Of a stretch of DNA of 64,000 nt, positions 22,730 to 33,355 are shown one piece after another. Numbering within the stretch: position 1 is the first letter of the stretch; each line of letters starts with the position of its first letter. Source of the DNA: Mycolicibacterium llatzerense. Its GTDB lineage: Bacteria > Actinomycetota > Actinomycetes > Mycobacteriales > Mycobacteriaceae. The stretch lies in NCBI RefSeq assembly GCF_000878195.1, contig NZ_JXST01000021.1, positions 1-64,000 on the forward strand, given 5' to 3'. The notes under the pieces were generated by a model. The model did no database searches. It saw nothing but the letters and a program-made list of their open reading frames with translations, and had not been told where the DNA came from. The translations under genes and the position numbers were made by a program.

Positions 22730-22800
22730 GAGCCGCCTGACCGGCGGCTCAATAAAACGACGACAATCTGTCCACATAGTTATCCACAGACTGTGGACAA
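22730..22800. promoter_or_regulatory. dnaA leader hairpin and upstream DnaA boxes
   Basis: GAGCCGCC-TGACC-GGCGGCTC (22730-22750) is a perfect 8-bp stem in the presumed dnaA 5' leader. Further upstream are CTGTCCACA (22768-22776), perfect TTATCCACA (22780-22788) and TGTGGACAA (22792-22800, complement of TTGTCCACA). Three clustered boxes suggest DnaA autoregulation or an accessory part of the origin. The rest of the 610-bp dnaA-rpmH gap shows no convincing gene, only the rpmH promoter. Confidence 0.65.
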
Positions 22801-23111
22801 AGTAGAAGAATGCCGTCGTGCTCGTGTTTTGCATGCAGGAAGCCCGCGCGCTGAGGCTCGTCACAGGAACGTCTGTGGGCTCGTAGCGTCGGGACCTCTC
22901 TGGCTTGTTGTCTTGCGCCGTCGTGCAACGGCATTGGCAGAAGCTAACAAGTTTTCTGTTCGTCCGCCAACCGTTCGGCAACATTGGTTCGAGGTTCTTG
23001 GGCGTGTCGGCTTGCCACGTTGCGAGTGTTACAACTGTGACGAGCACAAGCGCGTTCCCGCTGCGCTTCCCTCTCGATGCGGTAACGGTTCCTGACGTGG
23101 GACGGCGAGGT

Positions 23112-23140
23112 TTGACCCGGCGAATCCAGATCAGTACCCT
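23112..23140 (+). promoter_or_regulatory. Probable rpmH promoter
   Basis: TTGACC (23112-23117), a 17-bp spacer and TACCCT (23135-23140) make a good SigA-type promoter. It would give a leader of about 175 nt before rpmH. Confidence 0.6.
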
Positions 23141-23322
23141 CGAACAGTCGCCCACAAGTGGTGATACGGCTGCGACTGGGGAAGTTCTGCCACGAACTTC
23201 ATCGGTACCGCGCCGGCTAGCAAGCAAGATGCGTGCGCTTACCAGCGACGACCGTGCCCACCGGCATGACTCGTTCATGTCGGTGGCGAGTGCGGGCGTC
23301 ACATAGTTGAGGAGATATAGCC

Positions 23323-23466
23323 GTGGCCAAGGGCAAGCGGACTTTCCAGCCGAACAACCGCCGTCGGGCTCGTGTGCACGGCTTCCGTCTGCGTATGCGG
23401 ACCCGCGCCGGCCGCGCCATCGTGTCGGCACGCCGCGGCAAGGGCCGTCGCTCTCTCACTGCGTGA
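23323..23466 (+). CDS. rpmH: 50S ribosomal protein L34
   Basis: A 47-residue basic protein beginning (M)[20 protein letters not shown] and ending GKGRRSLTA, the L34 signature. The start is GTG with GAGGAG 10 nt upstream. It leads the conserved rpmH-rnpA-yidD-yidC-khpB-rsmG-parA-parB block. Confidence 0.97.
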   Translation: MAKGKRTFQPNNRRRARVHGFRLRMRTRAGRAIVSARRGKGRRSLTA

Positions 23467-23488
23467 CCTGACGCAGGATCGAAGCACC

Positions 23489-23866
23489 GTGCTTCCGGCT
23501 CGTAACCGGATGACGCGCTCGACAGACTTTCGAGTCACCGTGAACCGCGGTGTCCGTGCGGCACAGCGGGATCTCGTGGTGCATTCGTTGGCACCCGGAG
23601 CTCCCGACGGCGCCGAGCCGAACACCGAGGACGCGCCGAAAGTCGGTCTCGTCGTAGGTAAATCGGTCGGCAATGCCGTCCAGCGGCACCGGGTGTCCCG
23701 TCAGCTCCGTCATGCCAGTCGTGATCTGCTGCCCGAGCTGCGGAGCGGCGAGCTGCTGGTGATCCGGGCCCTGCCCGGCAGTCGCGACGCGGCCACCGCC
23801 ACGCTGCAGGACGAACTACGAGCGGCTGTGCAGCGCGCTCACGCAAAGTCCGGATCCCGGCAATGA
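23489..23866 (+). CDS. rnpA: Ribonuclease P protein component
   Basis: A 125-residue basic protein that helps the RNase P RNA remove tRNA 5' leaders. It starts (M)[17 protein letters not shown] and has the family motif around [21 protein letters not shown] chose GTG 23489 because it gives the family N terminus. The stop overlaps the yidD start. Confidence 0.93.
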   Translation: MLPARNRMTRSTDFRVTVNRGVRAAQRDLVVHSLAPGAPDGAEPNTEDAPKVGLVVGKSVGNAVQRHRVSRQLRHASRDLLPELRSGELLVIRALPGSRDAATATLQDELRAAVQRAHAKSGSRQ

Positions 23867-24138
23867 CAGGGCGGCTGGCCCGCGGGCTGATCTTTCTCAT
23901 CGAGCTGTACCGCAACATGGTGTCGCCGATGCGTCTGCCCAGCTGCCGGTTCAGCCCCACCTGTAGTGAATACGCCGTCGAGGCGCTCACCGAACACGGT
24001 CTCTTCCGCGGTTGTTGGTTGACGACAGTCCGGCTGGCCAAGTGTGGCCCGTGGCATCACGGGGGATGGGACCCCATCCCCGAAAGACGGTCCGCGGCAA
24101 CCGCCGCGCAGTCAAGGAGCGATTCGCTTGTCTTTTAA
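23863..24138 (+). CDS. yidD: YidD, membrane protein insertion efficiency factor
   Basis: A 91-residue protein with an amphipathic N terminus ([14 protein letters not shown]) and the signature [15 protein letters not shown] followed by [14 protein letters not shown]. It assists YidC-dependent membrane insertion. It overlaps rnpA by 4 bp and yidC by 11 bp. Confidence 0.93.
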   Translation: MTGRLARGLIFLIELYRNMVSPMRLPSCRFSPTCSEYAVEALTEHGLFRGCWLTTVRLAKCGPWHHGGWDPIPERRSAATAAQSRSDSLVF

Positions 24139-25195
24139 CTGGTTCAGCCTGGACTACATCTATTACCCGGTATCGGGGATCATGTGGCTCTGGTACAAGC
24201 TCTTCGGCGCGATCCTCGGCGCGGAGAACTTCTTCGCCTGGGGCCTGTCGGTGATGTTCCTGGTGTTCACCCTGCGTGCCATCCTGTACCGGCCGTTCGT
24301 CCGCCAGATCGAGACCACCCGTCAGATGCAGGAACTGCAGCCCCAGATCAAGGAACTGCAGAAGAAGTACGGCAAAGACCGCCAGCGGCTCGCGCTCGAG
24401 ATGCAGAAGCTGCAGAGCGAACACGGTTTCAACCCGCTCCTGGGCTGTCTGCCGATGCTGGCGCAGATTCCGGTGTTCCTTGGCCTGTTCCATGTTCTGC
24501 GGTCGTTCAACCGGACTGAGGGCGCCGGGATGGGTATCGGGGCGCAGGCGCTGTCGCTGGAAGCGAACCGCACGACGGGCAACTATTTCTTCAGCGCGAC
24601 CGACGTCAGTCACTTCCTGAACACGGACTTTTTCGGTGCGCCGTTGGGCGCCACCATGATTCAGACCGGTGAGAGCCTCAAGGCGTTCGCCCACTTCGAC
24701 CGCATGTCGGTGATCCTGGTCGGCATCCCGCTGATGATCGTGTCGGGTATCGCCACGCACATGAACAGCCGCGCGTCGGTGGCCCGGCAGAGCCCCGAAG
24801 CAGCCGGCAACCCCCAGACCGCGCTGATGAACAAGCTGGCGCTGTACGTGTTCCCCTTGGGTGTGGTGGTCTCCGGGCCGTTCCTGCCGATCGCCATCCT
24901 GATGTACTGGGTGGCCAACAACATCTGGACCTACGGTCAGCAGCATGTGGTGTTCAACCGGATCGAGAAGCGTGAGGCGGAGGAGAAGGAGCAGGCGATC
25001 GCACGTCGCTCCGCCAACGCCCCCGCACCCGGTGTGAAGCCGAACAGGTCGAAGAAGGGCAATCCGCCGGCAGCCCCGGCAAGCACCGGCACCGACGTCG
25101 AACAGACCGGTACGGAGCTCGACGGTACGGCGGAATCCGATGCTGCGGGGTCGAAGCCGGCCCCGGGTGCCAAGCCCAACAAGAAGAAGCGTTGA
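24128..25195 (+). CDS. yidC: YidC/Oxa1 membrane protein insertase
   Basis: A 355-residue insertase. The N-terminal (M)[19 protein letters not shown] segment is followed by YidC helices, with motifs [35 protein letters not shown] and [15 protein letters not shown], and a basic disordered tail ending KPNKKKR. The start is TTG 24128 with AAGGAG upstream. The longer upstream frame lies inside yidD and was rejected. It folds and inserts inner-membrane proteins. Confidence 0.95.
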   Translation: MSFNWFSLDYIYYPVSGIMWLWYKLFGAILGAENFFAWGLSVMFLVFTLRAILYRPFVRQIETTRQMQELQPQIKELQKKYGKDRQRLALEMQKLQSEHGFNPLLGCLPMLAQIPVFLGLFHVLRSFNRTEGAGMGIGAQALSLEANRTTGNYFFSATDVSHFLNTDFFGAPLGATMIQTGESLKAFAHFDRMSVILVGIPLMIVSGIATHMNSRASVARQSPEAAGNPQTALMNKLALYVFPLGVVVSGPFLPIAILMYWVANNIWTYGQQHVVFNRIEKREAEEKEQAIARRSANAPAPGVKPNRSKKGNPPAAPASTGTDVEQTGTELDGTAESDAAGSKPAPGAKPNKKKR

Positions 25196-25253
25196 CCGGC
25201 CAGAGGGTAAAGACCCTGAGCGACGGCCGGTGCAAGAGGGAGAAGGCAGGGAT

Positions 25254-25808
25254 ATGACAGACACAGAAACGCAGGCGGAAGCCGGCATCGAGGCCGAGGC
25301 CCCGACGACGACTGCGGCCGCTCCTGCAAGCAAGGGCGAGGATCTCGAAGAGCGCCTGGTCGCCGAAGGTGAGATCGCCGGGGATTACCTCGAGGAACTC
25401 CTCGATCTGCTGGACTTCGATGGTGACATCGATCTGGACGTCGAAGGGGACCGCGCGATCGTCAGCATCGACGGCGGCAACGATCTGACCAAGCTGGTCG
25501 GTCGCAAGGGTGAGGTGCTGGATGCACTCCAGGAGCTGACCCGGTTGGCCGTGCACCAGAAGACCGGCGAGCGCAGCCGGCTGATGCTGGACATCGCCCG
25601 GTGGCGTCGGCAGCGGCGTGATGAACTGGCAGCGTTGGGTCAGAAGGTGGCTGACCGGGTGCTGGCGTCAGGCGAGCGCGAAGAGCTGTCGCCGATGACG
25701 CCGTTCGAGCGCAAGATCGTGCACGACGCCGTGGCGGCCGTGGATGGTGTGCACAGCGAGAGCGAGGGCGTGGAGCCGTCTCGCCGGGTGGTTGTCCTGC
25801 CTGATTGA
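25254..25808 (+). CDS. khpB: KhpB/Jag-type RNA-binding protein
   Basis: A 184-residue protein with an acidic N terminus, a KH domain (VGRKGEVLDALQELTRLAVH) and an R3H domain (MTPFERKIVHDAVAAVDGVHSESEG). The Jag-N domain found in Firmicutes is absent. The KhpA-KhpB pair binds RNA and affects cell-elongation genes. The ATG at 25254 gives MTDTETQAE, the usual mycobacterial start (Rv3920c). Confidence 0.92.
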   Translation: MTDTETQAEAGIEAEAPTTTAAAPASKGEDLEERLVAEGEIAGDYLEELLDLLDFDGDIDLDVEGDRAIVSIDGGNDLTKLVGRKGEVLDALQELTRLAVHQKTGERSRLMLDIARWRRQRRDELAALGQKVADRVLASGEREELSPMTPFERKIVHDAVAAVDGVHSESEGVEPSRRVVVLPD

Positions 25809-25817
25809 GCACCTTAA

Positions 25818-26558
<741 letters not shown>

Positions 26559-26581
26559 CATCGCCGGCCCGGGGGAGCAAC

Positions 26582-27550
26582 ATGTCCCAGGTTTCAAAAG
26601 CGGCCGACCCGGTCGCCACATCAGGAAAGGCAGCATACGATGCCGATGTTTCACGTGAAACGTGGACTCCAAGCGTGACCATGGATACGCCGATCGGGGC
26701 GGAAGCCGAACGCGCGGTCCAGATCATTCACGGAGCCAAGGGACAGCAGCTGCCGCGCCCGGAGCACCAGCGGGTGTTCACGATCGCCAACCAGAAGGGT
26801 GGCGTCGGTAAGACCACCACCGCGGTCAACATGGCCGCGGCCCTGGCGCTGCAGGGTCTCAACGTTCTGGTCATCGATCTGGACCCTCAGGGCAACGCCA
26901 GCACGGCGCTGGGCATCGAGCACCGGCCGGGTACCGCGTCGTCGTACGAGGTGCTGATCGGGGAGATCACCCTGGAGAGCGCGCTGCAGCGCAGCCCGCA
27001 CAACGAGCGCCTGTACTGCGTCCCGGCGACCATCGACCTCGCCGGCGCCGAGATCGAGTTGGTGAGCATGGTGGCACGTGAAACGCGGCTGCGGAACGCG
27101 CTCGCCACGCTGAAAGACCACAATTTCGACTACGTCTTCATCGACTGCCCGCCGTCGTTGGGTCTGCTGACCATCAACGCGCTTGTCGCGGCGCCGGAAG
27201 TGCTAATCCCGATCCAGTGCGAGTACTACGCCCTGGAGGGCGTGGGTCAGCTGCTCCGGAACATCGAGATGGTCAAGGCGCACCTGAATCCCCACCTCGA
27301 CGTCACGACCGTCGTCCTCACCATGTACGACGGACGCACGAAACTCGCCGACCAGGTCGCGATGGATGTCCGCGACCACTTTGGCGATAAGGTTTTGCGG
27401 ACCGTCATCCCACGCAGCGTCAAGGTTTCCGAGGCTCCGGGGTACGGCATGACGATCCTGGATTACGACCCGGGATCACGTGGAGCAATGAGCTATTTGG
27501 ACGCCAGTCGTGAACTCGCCCAGCGTGGCGAGCACGGAGTGAGGAAGTAA
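26582..27550 (+). CDS. parA: ParA, chromosome-partitioning ATPase
   Basis: A 322-residue ParA/Soj ATPase with a deviant Walker A motif [27 protein letters not shown], and [15 protein letters not shown]. It moves ParB-bound origins towards the pole, in mycobacteria with Wag31. An ATG at 26555 overlapping the rsmG stop would add nine residues; I chose 26582 because GGGGGAG lies 5-6 nt upstream. The gene contains a parS site in its disordered N-terminal part. Confidence 0.95.
   Translation: MSQVSKAADPVATSGKAAYDADVSRETWTPSVTMDTPIGAEAERAVQIIHGAKGQQLPRPEHQRVFTIANQKGGVGKTTTAVNMAAALALQGLNVLVIDLDPQGNASTALGIEHRPGTASSYEVLIGEITLESALQRSPHNERLYCVPATIDLAGAEIELVSMVARETRLRNALATLKDHNFDYVFIDCPPSLGLLTINALVAAPEVLIPIQCEYYALEGVGQLLRNIEMVKAHLNPHLDVTTVVLTMYDGRTKLADQVAMDVRDHFGDKVLRTVIPRSVKVSEAPGYGMTILDYDPGSRGAMSYLDASRELAQRGEHGVRK
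26647..26662. other. parS: parS site within parA
   Basis: TGTTTCACGTGAAACG matches 15 of 16 bases of the ParB consensus and keeps the central TTTCACGTGAAAC core intact. Confidence 0.88.
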
Positions 27551-27552
27551 CG

Positions 27553-28569
27553 ATGTCGCAGCCACGTAAGCGCAGCGGACTCGGTCGGGGACTGGCGGCG
27601 CTCATCCCGACCGGTGCACCCGAAGACGAGCAGCAGGACACCTCGCTGCGGATGGGGTCCGCCGCAGCCGACGTGGTGATCGGTGGGGCACCGTCGATCC
27701 CGACCAACGGCACCGCCGCCGCGGCAGCGGCCAAGGCGGAAGCCGAGGCCATCGGTGCGGTGTACCGCGAGATCGAGCCGGCGGAGATCCAGCCGAACCC
27801 GCGCCAGCCGCGGACTGTCTTCGACGGCGACGCGCTCGCCGAGCTCGTGCACTCCATCCGCGAGTTCGGCCTCATGCAGCCCATCGTGGTGCGCGAGCTG
27901 AGCGAGCCGTCGGGCCCGCACAAGTACCAGCTGATCATGGGCGAGCGGCGGTGGCGCGCCTCGCAGGAGGCCGGCCTCACCGCCATTCCGGCGATCGTGC
28001 GCGAGACCGCCGACGACAACATGCTGCGCGACGCGCTGCTCGAGAACATTCACCGGGTCCAGCTGAATCCGCTCGAAGAGGCGTCGGCCTACCAGCAGCT
28101 GCTGGAGGAGTTCGACGTCACCCACGAGGAACTCGCGACCCGCATCGGCCGGTCGCGTCCGGTCATCACCAACATGATCCGTCTGCTGAAGCTGCCCATC
28201 GCGGTGCAGCGTCGGGTCGCCGCCGGTGTGCTGTCGGCCGGCCACGCCCGTGCCCTGCTGGCGCTCGAAGGGGGAGCGGAGAAGCAGGAAGAGCTCGCCG
28301 CCCGGATCGTGGCCGAGGGGCTGTCGGTGCGCGCGACGGAAGAAGCCGTCACCCTGGCCAACCGCGACGGTGACAAGCCGGCGCCGGCACCGAAGCGCAA
28401 GCCGATCCAGATGCCCGGGCTGCAGGATGTGGCCGAGCAGTTGTCGACTGCGTTCGACACGAAGGTGACCGTGAGTCTGGGTAAGCGCAAAGGCAAGATC
28501 GTCGTCGAGTTCGGCTCGGTGGACGACCTTCAGCGCATCGTCGAGCTGATGAAGACCGAACAGGGCTAA
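27553..28569 (+). CDS. parB: ParB, CTPase and parS-binding centromere protein
   Basis: A 338-residue protein with N-terminal [19 protein letters not shown] for ParA contact, the ParB CTPase motifs ([37 protein letters not shown]), a helix-turn-helix ([20 protein letters not shown]) and a C-terminal dimerisation domain. It spreads from parS sites to build the segregation complex. It begins 2 bp after parA. Confidence 0.96.
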   Translation: MSQPRKRSGLGRGLAALIPTGAPEDEQQDTSLRMGSAAADVVIGGAPSIPTNGTAAAAAAKAEAEAIGAVYREIEPAEIQPNPRQPRTVFDGDALAELVHSIREFGLMQPIVVRELSEPSGPHKYQLIMGERRWRASQEAGLTAIPAIVRETADDNMLRDALLENIHRVQLNPLEEASAYQQLLEEFDVTHEELATRIGRSRPVITNMIRLLKLPIAVQRRVAAGVLSAGHARALLALEGGAEKQEELAARIVAEGLSVRATEEAVTLANRDGDKPAPAPKRKPIQMPGLQDVAEQLSTAFDTKVTVSLGKRKGKIVVEFGSVDDLQRIVELMKTEQG

Positions 28570-28620
28570 CTGGCCGGTTTTGGTTTTTGCGACTGCCCGA
28601 CCAGCCACCAGGACCCGTTA

Positions 28621-28644
28621 CGTCACTGTGACGGTGGGGTTTTT
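28621..28644 (+). terminator. Possible intrinsic terminator after parB
   Basis: A short CGTCA-CTG-TGACG stem is followed by GTGGGG and a run of five T (28640-28644), 50 bp after the parB stop. The stem is only 5 bp, so this is weak. Confidence 0.35.
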
Positions 28645-28675
28645 GGATGGATGGAACGAAGGAGGGGAACCGCGA

Positions 28676-28691
28676 TGTTTCACGTGGAACA
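28676..28691. other. parS: parS-like site downstream of parB
   Basis: TGTTTCACGTGGAACA has one mismatch to the ParB consensus. It is the main feature of the 233-bp parB to Rv3916c-like gap. Confidence 0.78.
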
Positions 28692-28802
28692 GCTCCGCAT
28701 CTGGCCGCCGTCGATCGCGACTGAACAAATCGAGTCGGTGGCGCCGGCGTCTCTTATCCTGGAAGGGCAGCCTGATCCGATCGGGCGGACGACGGGAGTC
28801 TG

Positions 28803-29555
28803 GTGAGTTCACGAATCACGCCGCTGCGCCTCGAATCGTTCGAGCGGCTGCCGAAGCACGCGCGGCGTTGTGTCTTCTGGGAAGTCGACCCGTCGGCGCT
28901 CGGCGACAGTGAGCATCTCAGTGACCCCGAGTTCGAGAAGGAAGCATGGCTGTCGATGGTCATGCTCGAGTGGGGATCGTGCGGACAGCTGGCGGTAGCC
29001 TGCGATCCGGACCGCGCTGAGGACCCCAACGATGATGCGCCCTGTCTGGGCTATGCGTTCTATGCGCCGCCGCGCGCAGTGCCCCGGGCGGGGCGCTTTC
29101 CCACGGGACCGGTCAGTCCCGACGCGGTGCTGCTGACGTCCATTGGCGTCGACTCCGGTGAAGACGGCGAGGCGCTGTCGCGGCATCTCATCGCGGCCGT
29201 CGTCGCCGATCTGGTTCGTCGTGGTGTGCGGGCGCTGGAAGCGTTCGGCCGGACGACAGAGGTCGCCCAACTCGGTAGCCCGCACGCGTGCCCGGCAGAG
29301 CTGGCGGCGACCGTCGAGGCGTTCGGGGAGTGCGCCGTCGAGCAGTGCGTGATCGAGGCCGACTTCCTCCAAGACAACGGGTTCGAGATCGTTGCGCCGC
29401 ACCCGTACTTCCCGCGACTGCGGCTGGAGCTGGAGCAGGGACTCGGCTGGAAGGCTGACGTCGAGGCTGCGCTGGAACGACTGCTGGAGAGCAACGCGTT
29501 GCAGCAGCCGGTGGGCGCACTGCCCAGCCCGGTGCTGTGGACACCGCGGCGCTGA
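28803..29555 (+). CDS. Conserved mycobacterial protein, GNAT-like (Rv3916c)
   Basis: A 250-residue protein starting (M)SSRITPLRLESFERLPKHAR, the usual start of the Rv3916c family found after parB. The middle contains GYAFYAPP and TSIGVDSGEDGEALSRHLIA, resembling the beta4-alpha3 acetyl-CoA region of GNAT acetyltransferases, but I see no textbook Q/RxxGxG/A loop. No membrane segment. The function is unknown. Confidence 0.75.
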   Translation: MSSRITPLRLESFERLPKHARRCVFWEVDPSALGDSEHLSDPEFEKEAWLSMVMLEWGSCGQLAVACDPDRAEDPNDDAPCLGYAFYAPPRAVPRAGRFPTGPVSPDAVLLTSIGVDSGEDGEALSRHLIAAVVADLVRRGVRALEAFGRTTEVAQLGSPHACPAELAATVEAFGECAVEQCVIEADFLQDNGFEIVAPHPYFPRLRLELEQGLGWKADVEAALERLLESNALQQPVGALPSPVLWTPRR

Positions 29556-29589
29556 GATCGGTCCGCGTGGACGCCAGTCTCAACTGAGT

Positions 29590-29605
29590 GGTTCCACGTG
29601 AAACA
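29590..29605. other. parS: Degenerate parS-like site
   Basis: GGTTCCACGTGAAACA has two mismatches to the ParB consensus, both in the left arm. It lies 39 bp before the iminopeptidase start. Confidence 0.6.
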
Positions 29606-29644
29606 CCGACCTTCCCGTACCCTCGCCGCCATGGGGCGTCGTCG

Positions 29645-30586
29645 ATGAATCCGGATTCCTCGGGCCTGCTCGATGTCGGCGACGGCAATCGCATGTACTG
29701 GGAAACGCGGGGCAATCCGGCCGGCCGCCCGGTCCTGATCGTCCACGGCGGTCCTGGTTCGGGCCGCTCGCGCACCGCCCACAAACAATTCGACCCAGAC
29801 CTCTTCCGCGTGGTGTCTTTCGATCAACGTGGCTGCGGCGACAGCGTGCCGAGCGCGGCCGATCCGACGACGGACATGTCGTGCAACACCACCGAGCATC
29901 TGCTCGCCGACATAGAGGCGCTGCGGCATCACCTCGGCATCGAACAGTGGCTGCTTTACGGCGGCTCCTGGGCGTCCACATTGATCGTCGCCTATGCGCA
30001 GCGGCATCCGGAGCGAGTGCTCGGCATCGTGCTGATCGGCGTGACGATGACGCGGCCGCAGGAAGTCGATTGGCTGTACCGCGGGCTGCGGATCGTCCGG
30101 CCGGTCGAGTGGCAGCGGTTCCGCGACGGCGTGCCGGCGGAGCACCGGGACGGGAATCTCGTCGAGGCGTACCGGCAGCTGCTGGGGCATCCCGACGCCG
30201 CGGTGCGGGAGCGGGCCGCACAGGACTGGTGCGCGTGGGAAGACGCCGCGATCGCCCACGAGACTCTGGGGAAGCCCGGTCAGTACACGGCGAAGATGGA
30301 TGCGGACCGCATGGCGTTCGTGCGGATCTGCACGCACTACTTCGCCCACACCGCGTGGCTCGAAGACGGTCAACTGCTGCGCGATGCGCATCGACTCAAC
30401 GGCATCCCCGGCGTCCTGATCCACGGCCGCCTCGACCTCTCCGCGCCGGTGCGGACGGCTTGGGAACTCGCGCAGGCATGGCCCGACGCCGAGCTCCGGA
30501 TCATCGAGGACTCCGGCCACACGGGCAGCCCCGCGATGGCGGCGGCGATCACTGACGCGGTCGCGCGGTTCATTCCGCGGAGCTGA
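29645..30586 (+). CDS. pip: Proline iminopeptidase (alpha/beta hydrolase, S33)
   Basis: A 313-residue hydrolase that removes N-terminal proline from peptides. It shows the oxyanion motif HGGPGSGRS, the nucleophile elbow GGSWAS with the catalytic Ser, a GRLD motif with the catalytic Asp, and DSGHTGS with the His. The DQRGCGDS segment and the W-rich cap are typical of the S33 family. ATG 29645 is chosen over an upstream GTG inside the parS-like site because it leaves a normal N terminus. It is not part of the conserved ori block of M. tuberculosis. Confidence 0.88.
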   Translation: MNPDSSGLLDVGDGNRMYWETRGNPAGRPVLIVHGGPGSGRSRTAHKQFDPDLFRVVSFDQRGCGDSVPSAADPTTDMSCNTTEHLLADIEALRHHLGIEQWLLYGGSWASTLIVAYAQRHPERVLGIVLIGVTMTRPQEVDWLYRGLRIVRPVEWQRFRDGVPAEHRDGNLVEAYRQLLGHPDAAVRERAAQDWCAWEDAAIAHETLGKPGQYTAKMDADRMAFVRICTHYFAHTAWLEDGQLLRDAHRLNGIPGVLIHGRLDLSAPVRTAWELAQAWPDAELRIIEDSGHTGSPAMAAAITDAVARFIPRS

Positions 30587-30595
30587 CGGCGCGAC

Positions 30596-30611
30596 GGTTC
30601 CACGTGAAACA
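30596..30611. other. parS: Degenerate parS-like site
   Basis: GGTTCCACGTGAAACA is identical to the copy at 29590. It lies 10 bp after the iminopeptidase stop. Confidence 0.6.
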
Positions 30612-30658
30612 ACGGGGGTCGTAGGACAGCGCGCCGGGGGAGATACGCGTCTGCGCTG

Positions 30659-33355
30659 ATGTTTGTGGCCCACCCCGGCGGCACGCTGATTAGCATGAGC
30701 GAACTGCGTGCGGGTACCCCATTGGTGGACTGGAGCGACGTGGGCGTGAGCGAGCTGCCGACCGGAACGGTGACGTTGCTACTGGCTGACGTCGAAGGCT
30801 CGACGGGGCTCTGGGAGACCCAGCCCGACCAGATGGCCGCCGCCATCGCGCGCCTCGATGAGACCGTCTCTGCCGCACTCATCACCCACGCCGGGGTCCG
30901 GCCGGTCGAGCAGGGGGAGGGCGACAGCTTCGTCGTCGCCTTCGGTTGTGCGTCGGACGCGGTGGCGTGCGCGCTGGATCTGCAACGCGCGCCGCTCGCG
31001 CCGATCCGGCTGCGCATCGGAATCCACACCGGCGAGGTCCGCCTGCGCGACGCCGGTAACTACATCGGCCCGACCATCAATCGGACCGCGCGACTCCGGG
31101 ATCTCGGGCACGGCGGCCAGACGTTGTTGTCGGGAGTGACGGCGGCGCTGACCGAGGGTCAGCTCCCGGACGGCGCGTCAATGAGCGATCTCGGCACGCA
31201 CGTGATGCGCGATCTCCCGCGGCCGGAACGCGTCAGGCAGTTGTGTCACCCGGATCTGCGCAACGACTTCCCGCCGCTGCGGGCGCCGGGCTCCGTCGTC
31301 GCGCACGGACTGCCCGCCGAGTTGACGACCTTCATCGGGCGCCAGACCGAGACGACGAATCTGCGCGACGCCCTGGTGGCCCACCGGCTCGTCACTCTCA
31401 GCGGAGCCGGCGGCGCGGGCAAGACGCGGCTGGCGGTCCACGTGGCTGCCCGCGCGGTCGGCGACTACGACGACGGCGTCTGGTTCGTCGACCTGGCTTC
31501 GGTCACCAATCCCGACGCCGTGCCGGTCACCGCGGCCCGGGTGTTCGGGCTGCCCGACCAACCCGGCCGCTCCACGACCGACACCCTGCTGCGGTTCGTC
31601 CGCGACCGTCGACTCCTCATGGTGCTCGACAACTGTGAGCACGTCCTCGACGCGAGCGCCACGTTCGTGGCGTCTCTGCTCGGGGCGGCACCGGGCGTCA
31701 CGGTTTTGGCCACGAGCCGGGAGCCGCTCGGTGTCCCCGGGGAAGCGGTGTGGCAGGTGCCGTCCCTGTCGCTCGCCGACGAGGCCGTCGAACTGTTCGC
31801 CGACCGGGCTCGGCTCGCGCGCGCCGACTTCGCCGTCACCGAGGACAACGCCAGCACCGTCTCCCAGATCTGTCAGCGGCTCGACGGTATGCCGCTGGCG
31901 ATCGAATTCGCGGCGGCCCGGCTGCGCGCGCTGTCGCTGCCCGAGATCCTGGACAGCCTCCACGATCGGTTCCGATTGCTCACCGGAAGTTCCCGGACGG
32001 CGGTGCGGCGGCAGCAGACATTGCGCGCGTCCGTGGATTGGTCGCACGCCCTCTTGAGTGAGCCCGAGCGCGTCCAGTTCCGCCGGCTGGCGGTATTCCT
32101 CGGTGGCTTCGATCTGGGGGCCGCCCGGGCGGTAGCGGCGGCGGATGTGGCCGAGCGGTATCAGGTTCTCGATCAGCTGAGCCTGCTCGTGGACAAGTCT
32201 CTTGTGGTCGCCGAGAGTACGGCCGGCGGTACCCGCTACAGACTGCTGGAGACGGTGCGCCAGTACGGGTTGGAGAAGCTGGGTGAGTCGGGCGAAGCCG
32301 ACGCCGTGCGGGCGCGCCATCGCGACCACTATGCGGCGCTGGCGACCGCGCTCGATGGGTCCGGTCGGTCGGCGCAGAACCAACCGCGTCTCGACGACGT
32401 CGAACTCGAGATCGACAACCTGCGCGCCGCGTTCGAGTGGAGCCGGGACAGCGGGGACATCGACGCGGCGGCGACGATGGTGTCGTCGTTGCAGCCGCTG
32501 TGGCTCAAGTGCGGCCGCATTCGGGAAGGGCTGGCGTGGTTCAGCAGCGTGCTGAGCGACGAGTGCCTGCGTACCCTCCAGACGGCGCCTGTGGCCTACG
32601 CACGGGTGCTGGCGGACAAGGCGGTACTCGATGTGTGGGCGGGTGTGCCCGGGAGCCTGGGGATGGCAGAGCGGGCCCTGCACCTTGCGCGACAGGTCGA
32701 CGATCCAGTTCTGTTGGCCCGGGCTTTGACCGCGTGCGGCTTCGTCGCCGGCAACAGTGACAACCCGCGGCTGGCCCACGAGTACTTCGCGGAGGGCATC
32801 CCGATTGCACGAGCGTCGAACGACGTCTGGAGATTGAGCGCAATCCTCTTGTGGCAAGCCCAGGCGGCCGCTGTGGGCGGAGATCCCGTGACGGCCCGTG
32901 CGGCCGCCGAAGAAGTTCGGGATCTCGCCGAGGCAACCGGCGCCCGATTCGACTCGCGCGAATGGCGTGCCAACCTTGGGTGGGCACAACTGATGCAGGG
33001 GGAGTTGGACGCCGCCGTCGCGCACTTCCGGGCAGCGGTCGCCGAAGCCGAAGCGGCGCACGACTCGATCTGGACAGTGGGTGCACTTCAAGGTCTCGGC
33101 ATTGCCTTGGCTTGGCGTGGTGAAGCGGCCGCCGCTCGAGCCGCGGCAGAAACTGCCGTGGCGCTGGCGGCAGATCTCGGTGAGTTCATGCTCGGAGTCG
33201 GTACGGCGGCGCTGGCGTCGGCGGCCCTCGCCCAGGGCGATGTCGCGACAGCGCGGGCGGCCAGCCTGGCGTCCGAACGTCATCTCAGCGTCCAGCCGGC
33301 TGCCCGCGGTCACCACGTACGCGCGCTCGGCCGAAGCAGAACTGGCGGGCGGTGA
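30659..33355 (+). CDS. Adenylate cyclase/NB-ARC-type ATPase/TPR regulator, N-terminal part of a frameshifted gene
   Basis: This 898-codon frame encodes most of a cyclase-LuxR regulator of the mycobacterial Rv0386/Rv1358/Rv2488c type. Residues about 20-190 form a class III cyclase domain with metal Asp in LLLADVEGSTGLW and GDSFVVAFG, and the NRTARL Asn/Arg pair. An STAND ATPase follows (GRQTETTNL; Walker A SGAGGAGKTRLAV; Walker B LLMVLDNCEHVLD), then alpha-helical TPR-like repeats. The homologous sequence switches frame near 33290-33300, so the LuxR DNA-binding domain is lost and the frame ends GHHVRALGRSRTGGR. The start is uncertain: 30659 or 30695. It may be a sequencing error, a pseudogene or a truncated functional protein. 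Confidence 0.75.
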   Translation: MFVAHPGGTLISMSELRAGTPLVDWSDVGVSELPTGTVTLLLADVEGSTGLWETQPDQMAAAIARLDETVSAALITHAGVRPVEQGEGDSFVVAFGCASDAVACALDLQRAPLAPIRLRIGIHTGEVRLRDAGNYIGPTINRTARLRDLGHGGQTLLSGVTAALTEGQLPDGASMSDLGTHVMRDLPRPERVRQLCHPDLRNDFPPLRAPGSVVAHGLPAELTTFIGRQTETTNLRDALVAHRLVTLSGAGGAGKTRLAVHVAARAVGDYDDGVWFVDLASVTNPDAVPVTAARVFGLPDQPGRSTTDTLLRFVRDRRLLMVLDNCEHVLDASATFVASLLGAAPGVTVLATSREPLGVPGEAVWQVPSLSLADEAVELFADRARLARADFAVTEDNASTVSQICQRLDGMPLAIEFAAARLRALSLPEILDSLHDRFRLLTGSSRTAVRRQQTLRASVDWSHALLSEPERVQFRRLAVFLGGFDLGAARAVAAADVAERYQVLDQLSLLVDKSLVVAESTAGGTRYRLLETVRQYGLEKLGESGEADAVRARHRDHYAALATALDGSGRSAQNQPRLDDVELEIDNLRAAFEWSRDSGDIDAAATMVSSLQPLWLKCGRIREGLAWFSSVLSDECLRTLQTAPVAYARVLADKAVLDVWAGVPGSLGMAERALHLARQVDDPVLLARALTACGFVAGNSDNPRLAHEYFAEGIPIARASNDVWRLSAILLWQAQAAAVGGDPVTARAAAEEVRDLAEATGARFDSREWRANLGWAQLMQGELDAAVAHFRAAVAEAEAAHDSIWTVGALQGLGIALAWRGEAAAARAAAETAVALAADLGEFMLGVGTAALASAALAQGDVATARAASLASERHLSVQPAARGHHVRALGRSRTGGR

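Noticed and set aside
22793-23306. Short plus-strand frames in the dnaA-rpmH gap
   Set aside because: They overlap DnaA boxes and the rpmH promoter, have no ribosome sites at their starts and no protein-like pattern.
23987-25333. A 448-codon minus-strand frame opposite yidC
   Set aside because: yidC is unmistakable on the plus strand; the antisense frame has no domain features.
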